A stretch of 44,986 nucleotides of DNA from positions 1-44,986 of the forward strand of contig QKYL01000196.1 of assembly GCA_003255745.1 (NCBI GenBank), written 5' to 3'. This stretch comes from Paracoccus saliphilus. Lineage in GTDB: Bacteria > Pseudomonadota > Alphaproteobacteria > Rhodobacterales > Rhodobacteraceae. The notes under the pieces are model-generated. The model saw only the letters and a list, made by a program, of their open reading frames with translations. It was not told the DNA's origin and made no database searches. This document shows positions 8,644 to 15,866 of this stretch, piece by piece. The first letter of the stretch is position 1, and each line of letters opens with the position of its first letter. The position numbers were made by a program, and so were the translations under genes.

Positions 8644-9625
8644 CACGACCCGCTCCAAGGACGCCCAGGCCCTGCAGGCGGCCGCCGGAAACGCCGCCAC
8701 CCCCGAGGCCGCCAGCCCGCCCGTCGTCCCGCCCGCAGGCGCGGTCGAGACGCGCAGCCAGTGGTCGGATGTCTGGCGCCAGTTCCGCAGCCACAAGGGC
8801 GCGATGGTGGCGTTGGTCATCTTCCTGTCGATCATCCTCTTTGTTTCGGTCGGGCCGCTGATCTGGACCGTGGATCCGACCTATGTCGACATCCGCGCCC
8901 GCAATTCGGGCTTTTCACTGGCCCATCCGCTTGGCACCGATCAGCTGGGGCGTGACCTGCTGGCGCGCCTCATGGCCGGGGGGCAGGTGTCGATCGCCGT
9001 GGGCCTGACGGCCATGCTGATCGCAATCTTCCTGGGCAGCCTGATCGGTGTGACCTCGGGGTACTTCCGGCGCCTGGACGCGCCGCTGATGCGCCTGACC
9101 GAGCTGTTCCTGGCGCTGCCGCTGCTGCCCCTGCTGCTGCTGATGGTGACCCTGTTTCGCGAACCCCTGTCGCAGAACTTCGGCACGGCCTTTGGGATCT
9201 TCCTTCTGATCGTGTCGGCCATCGGCGCGACCAGCTGGATGCAGGCCGCCCGCATCGTCCGGGGCGAGGTGCTGGGACTGAAGGAGCGCGAGTTCATCCT
9301 GGCCGCCAAGTCCATCGGCACGCCGGCCCACCGGATGATCCTGCGGCATATCCTGCCCAACGTGCTGTCCCCGATCATGGTCGCGGCAACTTTGGGCATC
9401 GCCACGGCGATCATCACGGAATCCGCGCTGAGCTTTTTGGGCCTGGGATTTCCCCCGGACTTCCCCACCTGGGGCCGGCTTCTTTATGATGCCGTGGACC
9501 AGATGGTGTTGTACCCGTGGCGCGTGATCTTTCCGGGCGTCCTGATTTCGCTGACGGTGCTTTGCGTGAACTATATCGGCGACGGCCTGCGCGATGCGAT
9601 GGACCCCCGAATCCGTGGCCGGTAA
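8636..9625 (+). CDS. ABC transporter permease, DppC type
   Basis: 329 residues. A hydrophilic 55-residue Ala/Pro-rich N-terminal extension precedes the first membrane span (MVALVIFLSIILFVSVGPL), longer than in E. coli DppC but common in Rhodobacteraceae. The family block HPLGTDQLGRDLLARLMAGG and the EAA loop (LKEREFILAAKSIGTPAHRM) are intact. The C-terminus is DAMDPRIRGR, typical of DppC. It pairs with the upstream DppB-like permease and the fused ATPase on the other strand to make a complete importer. This is the last gene of the plus-strand arm. Confidence 0.93.
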   Translation: MIDTTRSKDAQALQAAAGNAATPEAASPPVVPPAGAVETRSQWSDVWRQFRSHKGAMVALVIFLSIILFVSVGPLIWTVDPTYVDIRARNSGFSLAHPLGTDQLGRDLLARLMAGGQVSIAVGLTAMLIAIFLGSLIGVTSGYFRRLDAPLMRLTELFLALPLLPLLLLMVTLFREPLSQNFGTAFGIFLLIVSAIGATSWMQAARIVRGEVLGLKEREFILAAKSIGTPAHRMILRHILPNVLSPIMVAATLGIATAIITESALSFLGLGFPPDFPTWGRLLYDAVDQMVLYPWRVIFPGVLISLTVLCVNYIGDGLRDAMDPRIRGR

Positions 9626-9738
9626 AGGGGGCAAGCCCCCAGTCGCGTGAAAGGAGTCCAGGCGAGGATCTTCGAGTATCGAAGAAGCCCTTTCCCGATA
9701 CCGGAATTCCTTGAAAGAGTGACTTGGCCGCAGGCCAC

Positions 9739-9763
9739 AAAAGGGGCACCAACGCCCCTTTCT
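9739..9763. terminator. Bidirectional terminator between the transporter and ALDH genes
   Basis: Stem AAAGGGGC / GCCCCTTT (9740-9747 with 9754-9761), loop ACCAAC, flanked by A-run and T-run so it can work on both strands. It lies just downstream of the ALDH stop (9767, minus strand) and 113 bases after the DppC stop. A second smaller G/C stem (GGGGGC / GCCCCC) sits right after the permease stop at 9627-9640. Confidence 0.75.
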
Positions 9764-9766
9764 TGT

Positions 9767-12103
9767 TCAATAGGCCGCGCTGCCGCTGCCTGCGGGCAAA
9801 GCGCCATAGGGCAGCCAGATGGTCTTTTGCCGGGTGGCATTGCGCAGGAACATCTCTCCTTGCGCCTCCGGCCCGGTCCAGTCCCGAGCTGCAGGCGACC
9901 AGACCGGTTTCAGGTTGCCGCTCGCGGCGCGGTCGACAGCTGCCAGGCCCTTGGGCGTCCCGCAATACCACATGGCCGCAACCTCGTCATGGGAGGCCAG
10001 TGGAACTGCCAGTTCGTCGCGGGCGCCCGTCACGATGTTCACCACCCCTGCCGGCAGGTCCGACGTGTCAAGGACCTGGTACAGGTAGGTCACTGCCAAG
10101 GGATCGTTCTGCGCAGGGATGGCCACGACCGCGTTTCCCATGGCAATGGCCGGCAGGACCAGCGACAGAAAGCCCGCCAAGGGCTGCGCGTTCGGACAGG
10201 CGATGCCGATCACGCCGAAGGGCTCGGGGATGACGTTCACCAGGTGGCCGGGCTTGGCCTGGACATTCGCGCCGTCAAACTTGTCCGCCCAAGCCGCATA
10301 GTGGAAGCAGCGGTCGATCGCGGCATCCACCTCGGCCTGGCTGGTGCGGGCGGCAAAATCGGCCGCCCGTGCCGACAGATTTTCGGCAATATAGAAAAGG
10401 ACCTGCGCACGGGCATGGCCACCCATCGCAGCCCATTTTCCGGCCTTGGCCGCTGCTTCCACCGCGTTGCGGATGTCCTTGCGGTTGCCCAAGGGCGCCA
10501 GCCCCCCCGGCACAGCATAATTGCCCCCTCCATCGGGACGTTTCTGCGCACCGCCGATGTAAAGCTTGGCGGTACGGTCTATGCCCTGCGGCGCCAGCGC
10601 CGCATCCGACGGCGTCGCTGCAAGAGGCTGCGGCATGTTCTCTGGCAGAGCGGCTGCCGGCGGCTTGGACAAGTAATCCAACATACCGCTGCGCCCGCCC
10701 TCACGCCCATAGCCGCTTTCGCGGTAGCCGCCAAAGGGCGCGGCGGCGTCGAACAGGTTGGCGCTGTTGATCCAGACGACGCCTGCCCTGATCCGTGCCG
10801 CCAGGTCGGTCGCCACCGTGGCGCTTTCCGACCAGATCGAGCCTGCCAGCCCATAGCGGGTGTTGTTGGCCAACTCGATCGCCTCGTCCGCCGTGCGGAA
10901 GGTGGACAGCGTCGCGATGGGGCCAAAGATCTCCTGCTCCATCCCCGGATTGGCAGGGGCGATGTTCTTCAGGTAGCCGGGCGCGATGAAGCAGCCCTCC
11001 TGCGCTTGACCGCCGACCAGTTCCGCCCCGGCCTCGGTCGCGGCCTTGCAAAGCGACAGGATGCGGTCCTTTTGCACTGGATCAACGATCGCGCCGATAT
11101 CGGTGGACTTGTCCAGCGGCGGTCCCACGCGCAGCCGTGCCATGCGGGCCCGCAGCAGCGCCTCGAACCGGCCTGCGACGGCCTCGGCCACAAGGATGCG
11201 CGACCCGGCACAGCAGACCTGGCCCTGGTTGAACCAGATGCTGTCCACGACACCCTCAACGGCGGCGTCCAGATCGGCGTCTTCCATCACAACAAAGGGC
11301 GACTTGCCGCCCAGTTCCAGCGTCAGCCGCCGCCCGGTCCCGGCCAGCGCCTGCGCGATGCCGCGCCCGACCTCGGTCGAGCCGGTGAAGGCGATCTTGT
11401 CCACCGACGCCTGGACCAGCGCCGCCCCCGTCGCGCCATCGCCCGTCACGATGTTGACGACGCCTGCGGGCAAGCCGACCTCTTGGCAGATCCGGGCGAA
11501 AGCCAAGGCCGTCAGGGGCGTGTATTCGGCGGGCTTCAGCACCACCGTATTTCCCGCCGCCAGCGCAGGCGCGACCTTCCAGGCCAGCATCAGCAACGGA
11601 AAGTTCCACGGGATGATCTGGCCGCAGACACCCAAGGGGGCGAAACCGGGAAACTGGCTGTCCCGCAGTTCGGCCCATCCTGCATGGTGATAGAAATGCC
11701 GGGCGACCAGCGGCACGTCGATGTCCCGGGACTCGCGGATGGGCTTGCCGTTGTCCAGAGTCTCCAAAACCGACAGGAAGCGCTCCCGCTTTTGCACATG
11801 CCGCGCCAAGGCATACAGATGCCGCGCCCGTTCTGTCCCCGACAGCGCGGCCCAAGGTCCCTGCGCCTGGCGCGCGGCCGCGACAGCGGCGTCGATGTCG
11901 GCCTGGGTTCCCTGCCCGACTTGGGCCAGAACCTGGCCGGTCGCGGGATCACGGGTTTCAAAGCTGGCCTGCGGGGTCGTAAAGGTCCCGCCGATGAAGT
12001 GTCCAAGGCTGCCTTGCCGCGCCAGCCAGTCCCGCACGGCGCTGCTGTCCTCGACCGACGGGCCGTATTCCATGCTTTCCATGATATTGCTCACTTGGCT
12101 CAT
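9767..12103 (-). CDS. Two-domain aldehyde dehydrogenase, ALDH16 type
   Basis: 778 residues, about 1.6 times a normal ALDH. The N-terminal domain (about 25-480) is complete: PWNFPLLM, FTGSTEVGR, the general base in LELGGKSP (Glu263) and the catalytic Cys297 in FNQGQVCCAGSR. The C-terminal part (about 515-778) is ALDH-like (IGGAQKRPDGG, PEPFGVIGIACPN) but lacks a GQxC catalytic cysteine and the ELGG motif, so it is a degenerate pseudo-ALDH domain. That architecture is known from ALDH16 proteins, including bacterial ones from Rhodobacteraceae. It starts seven bases after deoC, so it probably oxidises the acetaldehyde released by DeoC to acetate with NAD+ (inference from context). It is the last gene of its operon, ended by the terminator at 9739. 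Confidence 0.9.
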   Translation of the reverse strand: MSQVSNIMESMEYGPSVEDSSAVRDWLARQGSLGHFIGGTFTTPQASFETRDPATGQVLAQVGQGTQADIDAAVAAARQAQGPWAALSGTERARHLYALARHVQKRERFLSVLETLDNGKPIRESRDIDVPLVARHFYHHAGWAELRDSQFPGFAPLGVCGQIIPWNFPLLMLAWKVAPALAAGNTVVLKPAEYTPLTALAFARICQEVGLPAGVVNIVTGDGATGAALVQASVDKIAFTGSTEVGRGIAQALAGTGRRLTLELGGKSPFVVMEDADLDAAVEGVVDSIWFNQGQVCCAGSRILVAEAVAGRFEALLRARMARLRVGPPLDKSTDIGAIVDPVQKDRILSLCKAATEAGAELVGGQAQEGCFIAPGYLKNIAPANPGMEQEIFGPIATLSTFRTADEAIELANNTRYGLAGSIWSESATVATDLAARIRAGVVWINSANLFDAAAPFGGYRESGYGREGGRSGMLDYLSKPPAAALPENMPQPLAATPSDAALAPQGIDRTAKLYIGGAQKRPDGGGNYAVPGGLAPLGNRKDIRNAVEAAAKAGKWAAMGGHARAQVLFYIAENLSARAADFAARTSQAEVDAAIDRCFHYAAWADKFDGANVQAKPGHLVNVIPEPFGVIGIACPNAQPLAGFLSLVLPAIAMGNAVVAIPAQNDPLAVTYLYQVLDTSDLPAGVVNIVTGARDELAVPLASHDEVAAMWYCGTPKGLAAVDRAASGNLKPVWSPAARDWTGPEAQGEMFLRNATRQKTIWLPYGALPAGSGSAAY

Positions 12104-12110
12104 CGGGACC

Positions 12111-13049
12111 TCAGGCTAGGGCTTGGCGGTGGGCGCTGGCATAGCGGCCGGTGACGTGGTGGCTGATCTGGCGCTCGATATCGCCCAGAAGACTGCTGGC
12201 GCCGATGCGGAACAAGTCCGGCCGCAGCCAGTCGCGGCCCAGTTCTTCGGCCATCAGCACCTGCCAGGTGATTGCGTCCTTGGCGGTGCGCAGCCCGCCC
12301 GCAGGCTTGAAGCCCACCTTGATGCCCGTGCGCGCGTGGTAGTCCCGGATGGCGCGGCACATGACCAGGCTGACCGGCAGGGTGGCGTTCACACCCTCCT
12401 TGCCCGTCGAGGTCTTGATCCAGTCCGATCCGGCCTGCATCGCCACATGGCTGGCGCGGGCGACATTCTCCAGCGACTTCAGGTCGCCCGTGGCCAGGAT
12501 CGCCTTCATCCGCGCAGTCCCGCAAGCTTCGCGCATCGCGCGCAACTCGTCATAGAGCGCAGTCCAGTTGCCCTGCAGCACATGGGCGCGGGTGATGACG
12601 ATGTCGATTTCGTCCGCGCCTTGGTCCAGGGCATAGCGGATCTCGGCCAGGCGCAGGTCCAGGGGCATCAGGCCTGCGGGAAAACCCGTGGCGACGCTGG
12701 CGACCGGGATGCCGCTGTTGCCCAGGGCGCGCTTCGCGGGGGCGACCATCGTTGGATACACGCAGACGGCCCCCGTGGTCAGGCCCGCGACGCCCATCGC
12801 CTCCAGCAGATCCGCGGCGATCGGCTGGCGCGCCTTGGCGCAGAGCCGCGCGACCCGGTCGGGGGTGTCGTCGCCCGCCAGCGTCGTCAGGTCAATGCAG
12901 CGCACGGCATTCAGAAGCCAGGCTGCCTGGTGGTCCTTCTTCAGGCTGCGTCGCGCGGGCAGCGTTGCGGCCCGCCGCTCGGTCGCGGGGGTGTTGATGC
13001 GGATGTTCTCGAACCAATCGGAACGCAGATCAGTGCCAGGATTTGTCAT
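12111..13049 (-). CDS. deoC: Deoxyribose-phosphate aldolase DeoC
   Basis: Cleaves 2-deoxyribose-5-phosphate to glyceraldehyde-3-phosphate and acetaldehyde in deoxynucleoside catabolism. 312 residues, longer than E. coli DeoC because of an N-terminal extension of about 40 residues, as in the eukaryote-like/alphaproteobacterial branch. Catalytic residues are visible: Lys182 in MKAILATG (Schiff base) and Lys212 in DWIKTSTGKEG (proton relay), plus the acidic DEIDIVI strand. The ATG at 13049 overlaps the TGA of the upstream DUF1523 gene by four bases (ATGA), so the start is well supported. It is followed after seven bases by the ALDH16-type gene. Confidence 0.94.
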   Translation of the reverse strand: MTNPGTDLRSDWFENIRINTPATERRAATLPARRSLKKDHQAAWLLNAVRCIDLTTLAGDDTPDRVARLCAKARQPIAADLLEAMGVAGLTTGAVCVYPTMVAPAKRALGNSGIPVASVATGFPAGLMPLDLRLAEIRYALDQGADEIDIVITRAHVLQGNWTALYDELRAMREACGTARMKAILATGDLKSLENVARASHVAMQAGSDWIKTSTGKEGVNATLPVSLVMCRAIRDYHARTGIKVGFKPAGGLRTAKDAITWQVLMAEELGRDWLRPDLFRIGASSLLGDIERQISHHVTGRYASAHRQALA

Positions 13050-13615
13050 GCCCGCCCCCTGCCGATCCGCCCCGCGCCGCGCTCCTGGAACTGCGCCCAC
13101 ATGCGCCAGATCAGCGCCAGCAGCAGAAGCAGCACGGTACACACGACAACCGCGGCCCAGTTGATGGGCCGATCGTCCGGTCCCGCGACCGTGTTGATCG
13201 AAATCGCGTTGGGATAGGTCGAAAGCCAAGGCATCCGCCAGCCATAGGCCGTGACGCTGACCCAGATTGGATCGCGCGCCGAAGATTGCAAGTTCGTGGC
13301 TTCGGCCTGCAAGTTGGCGCTGTCGTACTTGAAGTATGGCGGCCAGACCCAGCCCGTATCCTCGTTGCGATAAACGAAGACGCGGCCGCCGGGCCGCACC
13401 GCGTCGATAAAGCGGACATCGCGCTGGCCCTGCGCGTTCTCGACCGTGCCGGTGCTTTCGGCCGCCCAGAAGACCGAGGCCGAAGGCGGGATCGCGGTCA
13501 GGCGGTTATAGGTGTTGCTGATCCGGACCGTGTTTTTTGAAGGCAGGGTATAGTCCAGCAGGCCGAAGACCAGAACGCCGAACAGAACGCCGATGACGAC
13601 GCGCACATAATACAT
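13046..13615 (-). CDS. DUF1523 family membrane-anchored protein
   Basis: 189 residues with a hydrophobic N-terminal segment (about 5-23, VRVVIGVLFGVLVFGLLDY) and a second span near the C-terminus (about 152-170, AAVVVCTVLLLLLALIWRM). Between them is a soluble domain of about 125 residues, likely periplasmic. It matches my recollection of DUF1523, a family of unknown function found mainly in Rhodobacterales. It is coupled to deoC by an ATGA overlap and preceded after 13 bases by a second small membrane protein. No catalytic motif is apparent. Its persistent link to deoxyribose catabolism, if real, is unexplained. Confidence 0.75.
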   Translation of the reverse strand: MYYVRVVIGVLFGVLVFGLLDYTLPSKNTVRISNTYNRLTAIPPSASVFWAAESTGTVENAQGQRDVRFIDAVRPGGRVFVYRNEDTGWVWPPYFKYDSANLQAEATNLQSSARDPIWVSVTAYGWRMPWLSTYPNAISINTVAGPDDRPINWAAVVVCTVLLLLLALIWRMWAQFQERGAGRIGRGRA

Positions 13616-13628
13616 GATGCGGCAGCTC

Positions 13629-13928
13629 CTATTGCCAATTGACCAGAACGATGATGACCAGGACGGCCAGCGTGGGCAACACGAACACCAGTGCCGTCAG
13701 CCGCACCCGCAGGCTGCGGTTGAAGCCCGTCATGGCCTTGGCGATGAACGCGCGGCGCGCGGCGCTGTTCCCCGCCTGGCCCGGATGGCGGGCGTCCCAC
13801 CACCGCTCCAGCCGCTCGACCTGCTGCGAACGAACATAGATGCGCAGCAGGACATAGAAGACGGCCTGGATGGCGAACAGAAACAACCACAGCCGGATCA
13901 GCGCCACAGTGCCCCTGCCTTCCCTCAT
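13629..13928 (-). CDS. Small two-span membrane protein of unknown function
   Basis: 99 residues with one hydrophobic segment at about 9-27 (ALIRLWLFLFAIQAVFYVLL) and another at the C-terminus (about 79-97, TALVFVLPTLAVLVIIVLV), joined by a basic hydrophilic loop with RSQQVERLERWWDARHPG. I do not recognise the family. It is the first gene of the operon that continues with the DUF1523 protein, deoC and the ALDH. Gene-like codon bias and tight spacing make it credible as a real protein. Confidence 0.65.
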   Translation of the reverse strand: MREGRGTVALIRLWLFLFAIQAVFYVLLRIYVRSQQVERLERWWDARHPGQAGNSAARRAFIAKAMTGFNRSLRVRLTALVFVLPTLAVLVIIVLVNWQ

Positions 13929-14062
13929 GCCAGGACCGACCCTAGCACGCGCCTGCCGCGCGGGGCCAGATGTCGCGTGGCGTCATGGACGACAGGTCCG
14001 GGGTGCGGTGCTGCAACCCTTTGATGCCATGCAGCGTTCCCATGCGGAACCAGGGGCCGGGA

Positions 14063-14983
14063 ATGACCGAACAGGGCGTGCTGAAACTGTCGATCGCGAT
14101 GACCTTCGCGGTGGCCTTTACGGGTATTGCCTTTGGCCTTGCGTCGGGTTCGGCCTCGATCATCTTTGACGGGATCTATTCGCTGACCGACGCCTCCATG
14201 ACCTCGGTCGCGCTGCTGGTGTCAACCCTGATCACGGCGCGCCTGTCCGAACGCCGGCAGGCCCGCCTGGTTGCCCGCTTCACCATGGGCTTCTGGCACC
14301 TAGAGCCGATGGTCCTTGGCCTGAACGGCGTGCTGCTGAGCGGGGCGGCCATCTACGCGTTGGTCACCGCAGTCGGCAGCCTTCTGGCCGGGGGCCGGCA
14401 GCTGGATTTCGGCCAGGCCAGCATCTATGCGGCTGTTGTTCTTGTGGTGGCGATCACCATGGCGCTGCACAACCACCAGGCCAACCGCCGCATCGGGTCC
14501 AGCTTTGTCGCACTGGACGTCAATGGATGGACCATGTCGGCCGCACTGACCGGGGCGCTGCTTCTGGGCTTTGTTTTCGGCTGGACCATCCAAGGCTCGT
14601 CGCTGGAGTGGATGTCGCCTTATGTGGACCCAGGGATCCTCGCGCTGGTCTGTCTTGTTGTGATCCCGCTGCCGATCCCGGTGATCCGCCAGTCGCTGGC
14701 AGACATCCTGCTGATCACGCCGCCCGACATGATGGCGCAGGTGGACGGCATCGCCCGCGACATCTGCGCCCGCCACGGTTTTCTGGGCCACCGCGCCTAT
14801 GTCGCCCGCGTCGGCCGGGGCCGCCAGATCGAGCTCTATTTCATCGTCCCGACCGGTTGGCCCCCCAAGCGGCTGGAGGAATGGGACGCCATCCGCGACG
14901 AGATCGGCGAGGCGGTCGGCGGCGACATCGACAACCGCTGGCTGACCATCGCCTTCACCACCGATCCCGAATGGGCGGATTGA
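14063..14983 (+). CDS. Cation diffusion facilitator family transporter (COG3965-like)
   Basis: A 306-residue inner-membrane protein with about six hydrophobic spans in the first 215 residues and a soluble C-terminal domain, the CDF layout. The IIFDGIYSLTDASMT stretch matches the metal-site helix (Asp residues spaced by a turn), and a second acidic site occurs at FVALDVNGWTMS. The usual His of the HxxxD zinc site is not obvious, so the cation may be other than Zn2+; iron, manganese or zinc all remain possible. I chose the ATG at 14063 because the hydrophobic first span follows it. The gene is divergent from the deoC operon and 52 bases upstream of the EcsC gene, possibly co-transcribed. Confidence 0.8.
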   Translation: MTEQGVLKLSIAMTFAVAFTGIAFGLASGSASIIFDGIYSLTDASMTSVALLVSTLITARLSERRQARLVARFTMGFWHLEPMVLGLNGVLLSGAAIYALVTAVGSLLAGGRQLDFGQASIYAAVVLVVAITMALHNHQANRRIGSSFVALDVNGWTMSAALTGALLLGFVFGWTIQGSSLEWMSPYVDPGILALVCLVVIPLPIPVIRQSLADILLITPPDMMAQVDGIARDICARHGFLGHRAYVARVGRGRQIELYFIVPTGWPPKRLEEWDAIRDEIGEAVGGDIDNRWLTIAFTTDPEWAD

Positions 14984-15035
14984 CCGCCCGCCGCCGCGAC
15001 CCCAGATCCAAGGGGCGCACAGCAAAGGACATGCC

Positions 15036-15866
15036 ATGACCCTTCCCGCCGATCCCCGTGCCGATCTTCGCAACGAACTGGACCGCATCGCGGCCAGCCA
15101 GCTGAGCAGCCGCAGCATGCTGATGCGGGGGGTCGAAGCCGTGGGCCGCCTGACCGAAGGCGCCGCGACCACCGCGCTGAGCCTGTCGCCCGTCTCGCTG
15201 GAGGCGGTGCTGGAGAGCGCCCTTCGCCAACTTTACGACCTGTCGGCCCGCAGCCAGGGGATCAGCGTCGTCCGGGATGCCCCGATGGTGGCCAACCGCG
15301 CGGCGGCGGTGCTCAGCGGTGCGACGGGTGGCTGGTTCGGGCTGGTGGGGCTGGTGCCGGACCTGGTCGCCTCGACCACGGTGATCTTCAACGCGATCCA
15401 GAAGGTCGCGCGCAATAACGGCTTTGACACCACCGATCCGCAGGTACGGCTTGAATGCCTGGCCGTCTTCCAGTTCGGGGAACCCGGCGCGGATGGCGAC
15501 GCGGCTGCCAAGTCTTTTCTGGCCAACCGCGTGCTGACCAATGGGCAGACCGTCTCGGCCCTGATCTCTCGCTTTGCCGGCAGCTTTGCCGCGCGGCTGA
15601 CAACCAAGCTGGGCGCGCAGGCCGTCCCGGTTTTGGGGGCCGCCACCGGGGCCGCGATCAACTATGCCTTTGTCGATTACTACGAACGCGTCGCGCAGAT
15701 CCATTTCCGGCTGCTGCGCCTGGCCGAGGATCACCCCGACCTGGACATCGACGCCGAATATGCCGAAGCCCTGCGCCGGGCCGCCGCCGCCCCCCGCACC
15801 ATTGCAGCGCGGCTAAAGCGTCGCAGCGATCAGAAGGGCACGTCATCCCCGCCGCCGGCCGGCTGA
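15036..15866 (+). CDS. EcsC family protein
   Basis: 276 residues resembling the EcsC family (PF12787), named after the Bacillus ecs locus but of unresolved biochemical role. The long central helices, GGWFGLVGLVPDLVASTTVIFNAIQKVA and the Gly/Ala-rich VPVLGAATGAAINYAFVDYY are typical. They suggest membrane association without clear signal peptide cleavage. Its last 37 bases overlap, tail to tail, the 3' end of uvrD on the other strand, so the C-terminal tail (KGTSSPPPAG) is encoded antisense to the conserved UvrD C-terminus and is probably disordered. It may be co-transcribed with the upstream cation transporter. Confidence 0.82.
   Translation: MTLPADPRADLRNELDRIAASQLSSRSMLMRGVEAVGRLTEGAATTALSLSPVSLEAVLESALRQLYDLSARSQGISVVRDAPMVANRAAAVLSGATGGWFGLVGLVPDLVASTTVIFNAIQKVARNNGFDTTDPQVRLECLAVFQFGEPGADGDAAAKSFLANRVLTNGQTVSALISRFAGSFAARLTTKLGAQAVPVLGAATGAAINYAFVDYYERVAQIHFRLLRLAEDHPDLDIDAEYAEALRRAAAAPRTIAARLKRRSDQKGTSSPPPAG

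Noticed and set aside
9647..12154. 835-codon open frame on + opposite the ALDH16 gene
   Set aside because: Antisense shadow of a GC-rich gene: His/Arg/Gly/Asp-rich low-quality protein with no domain, while the minus-strand frame has full ALDH motifs.
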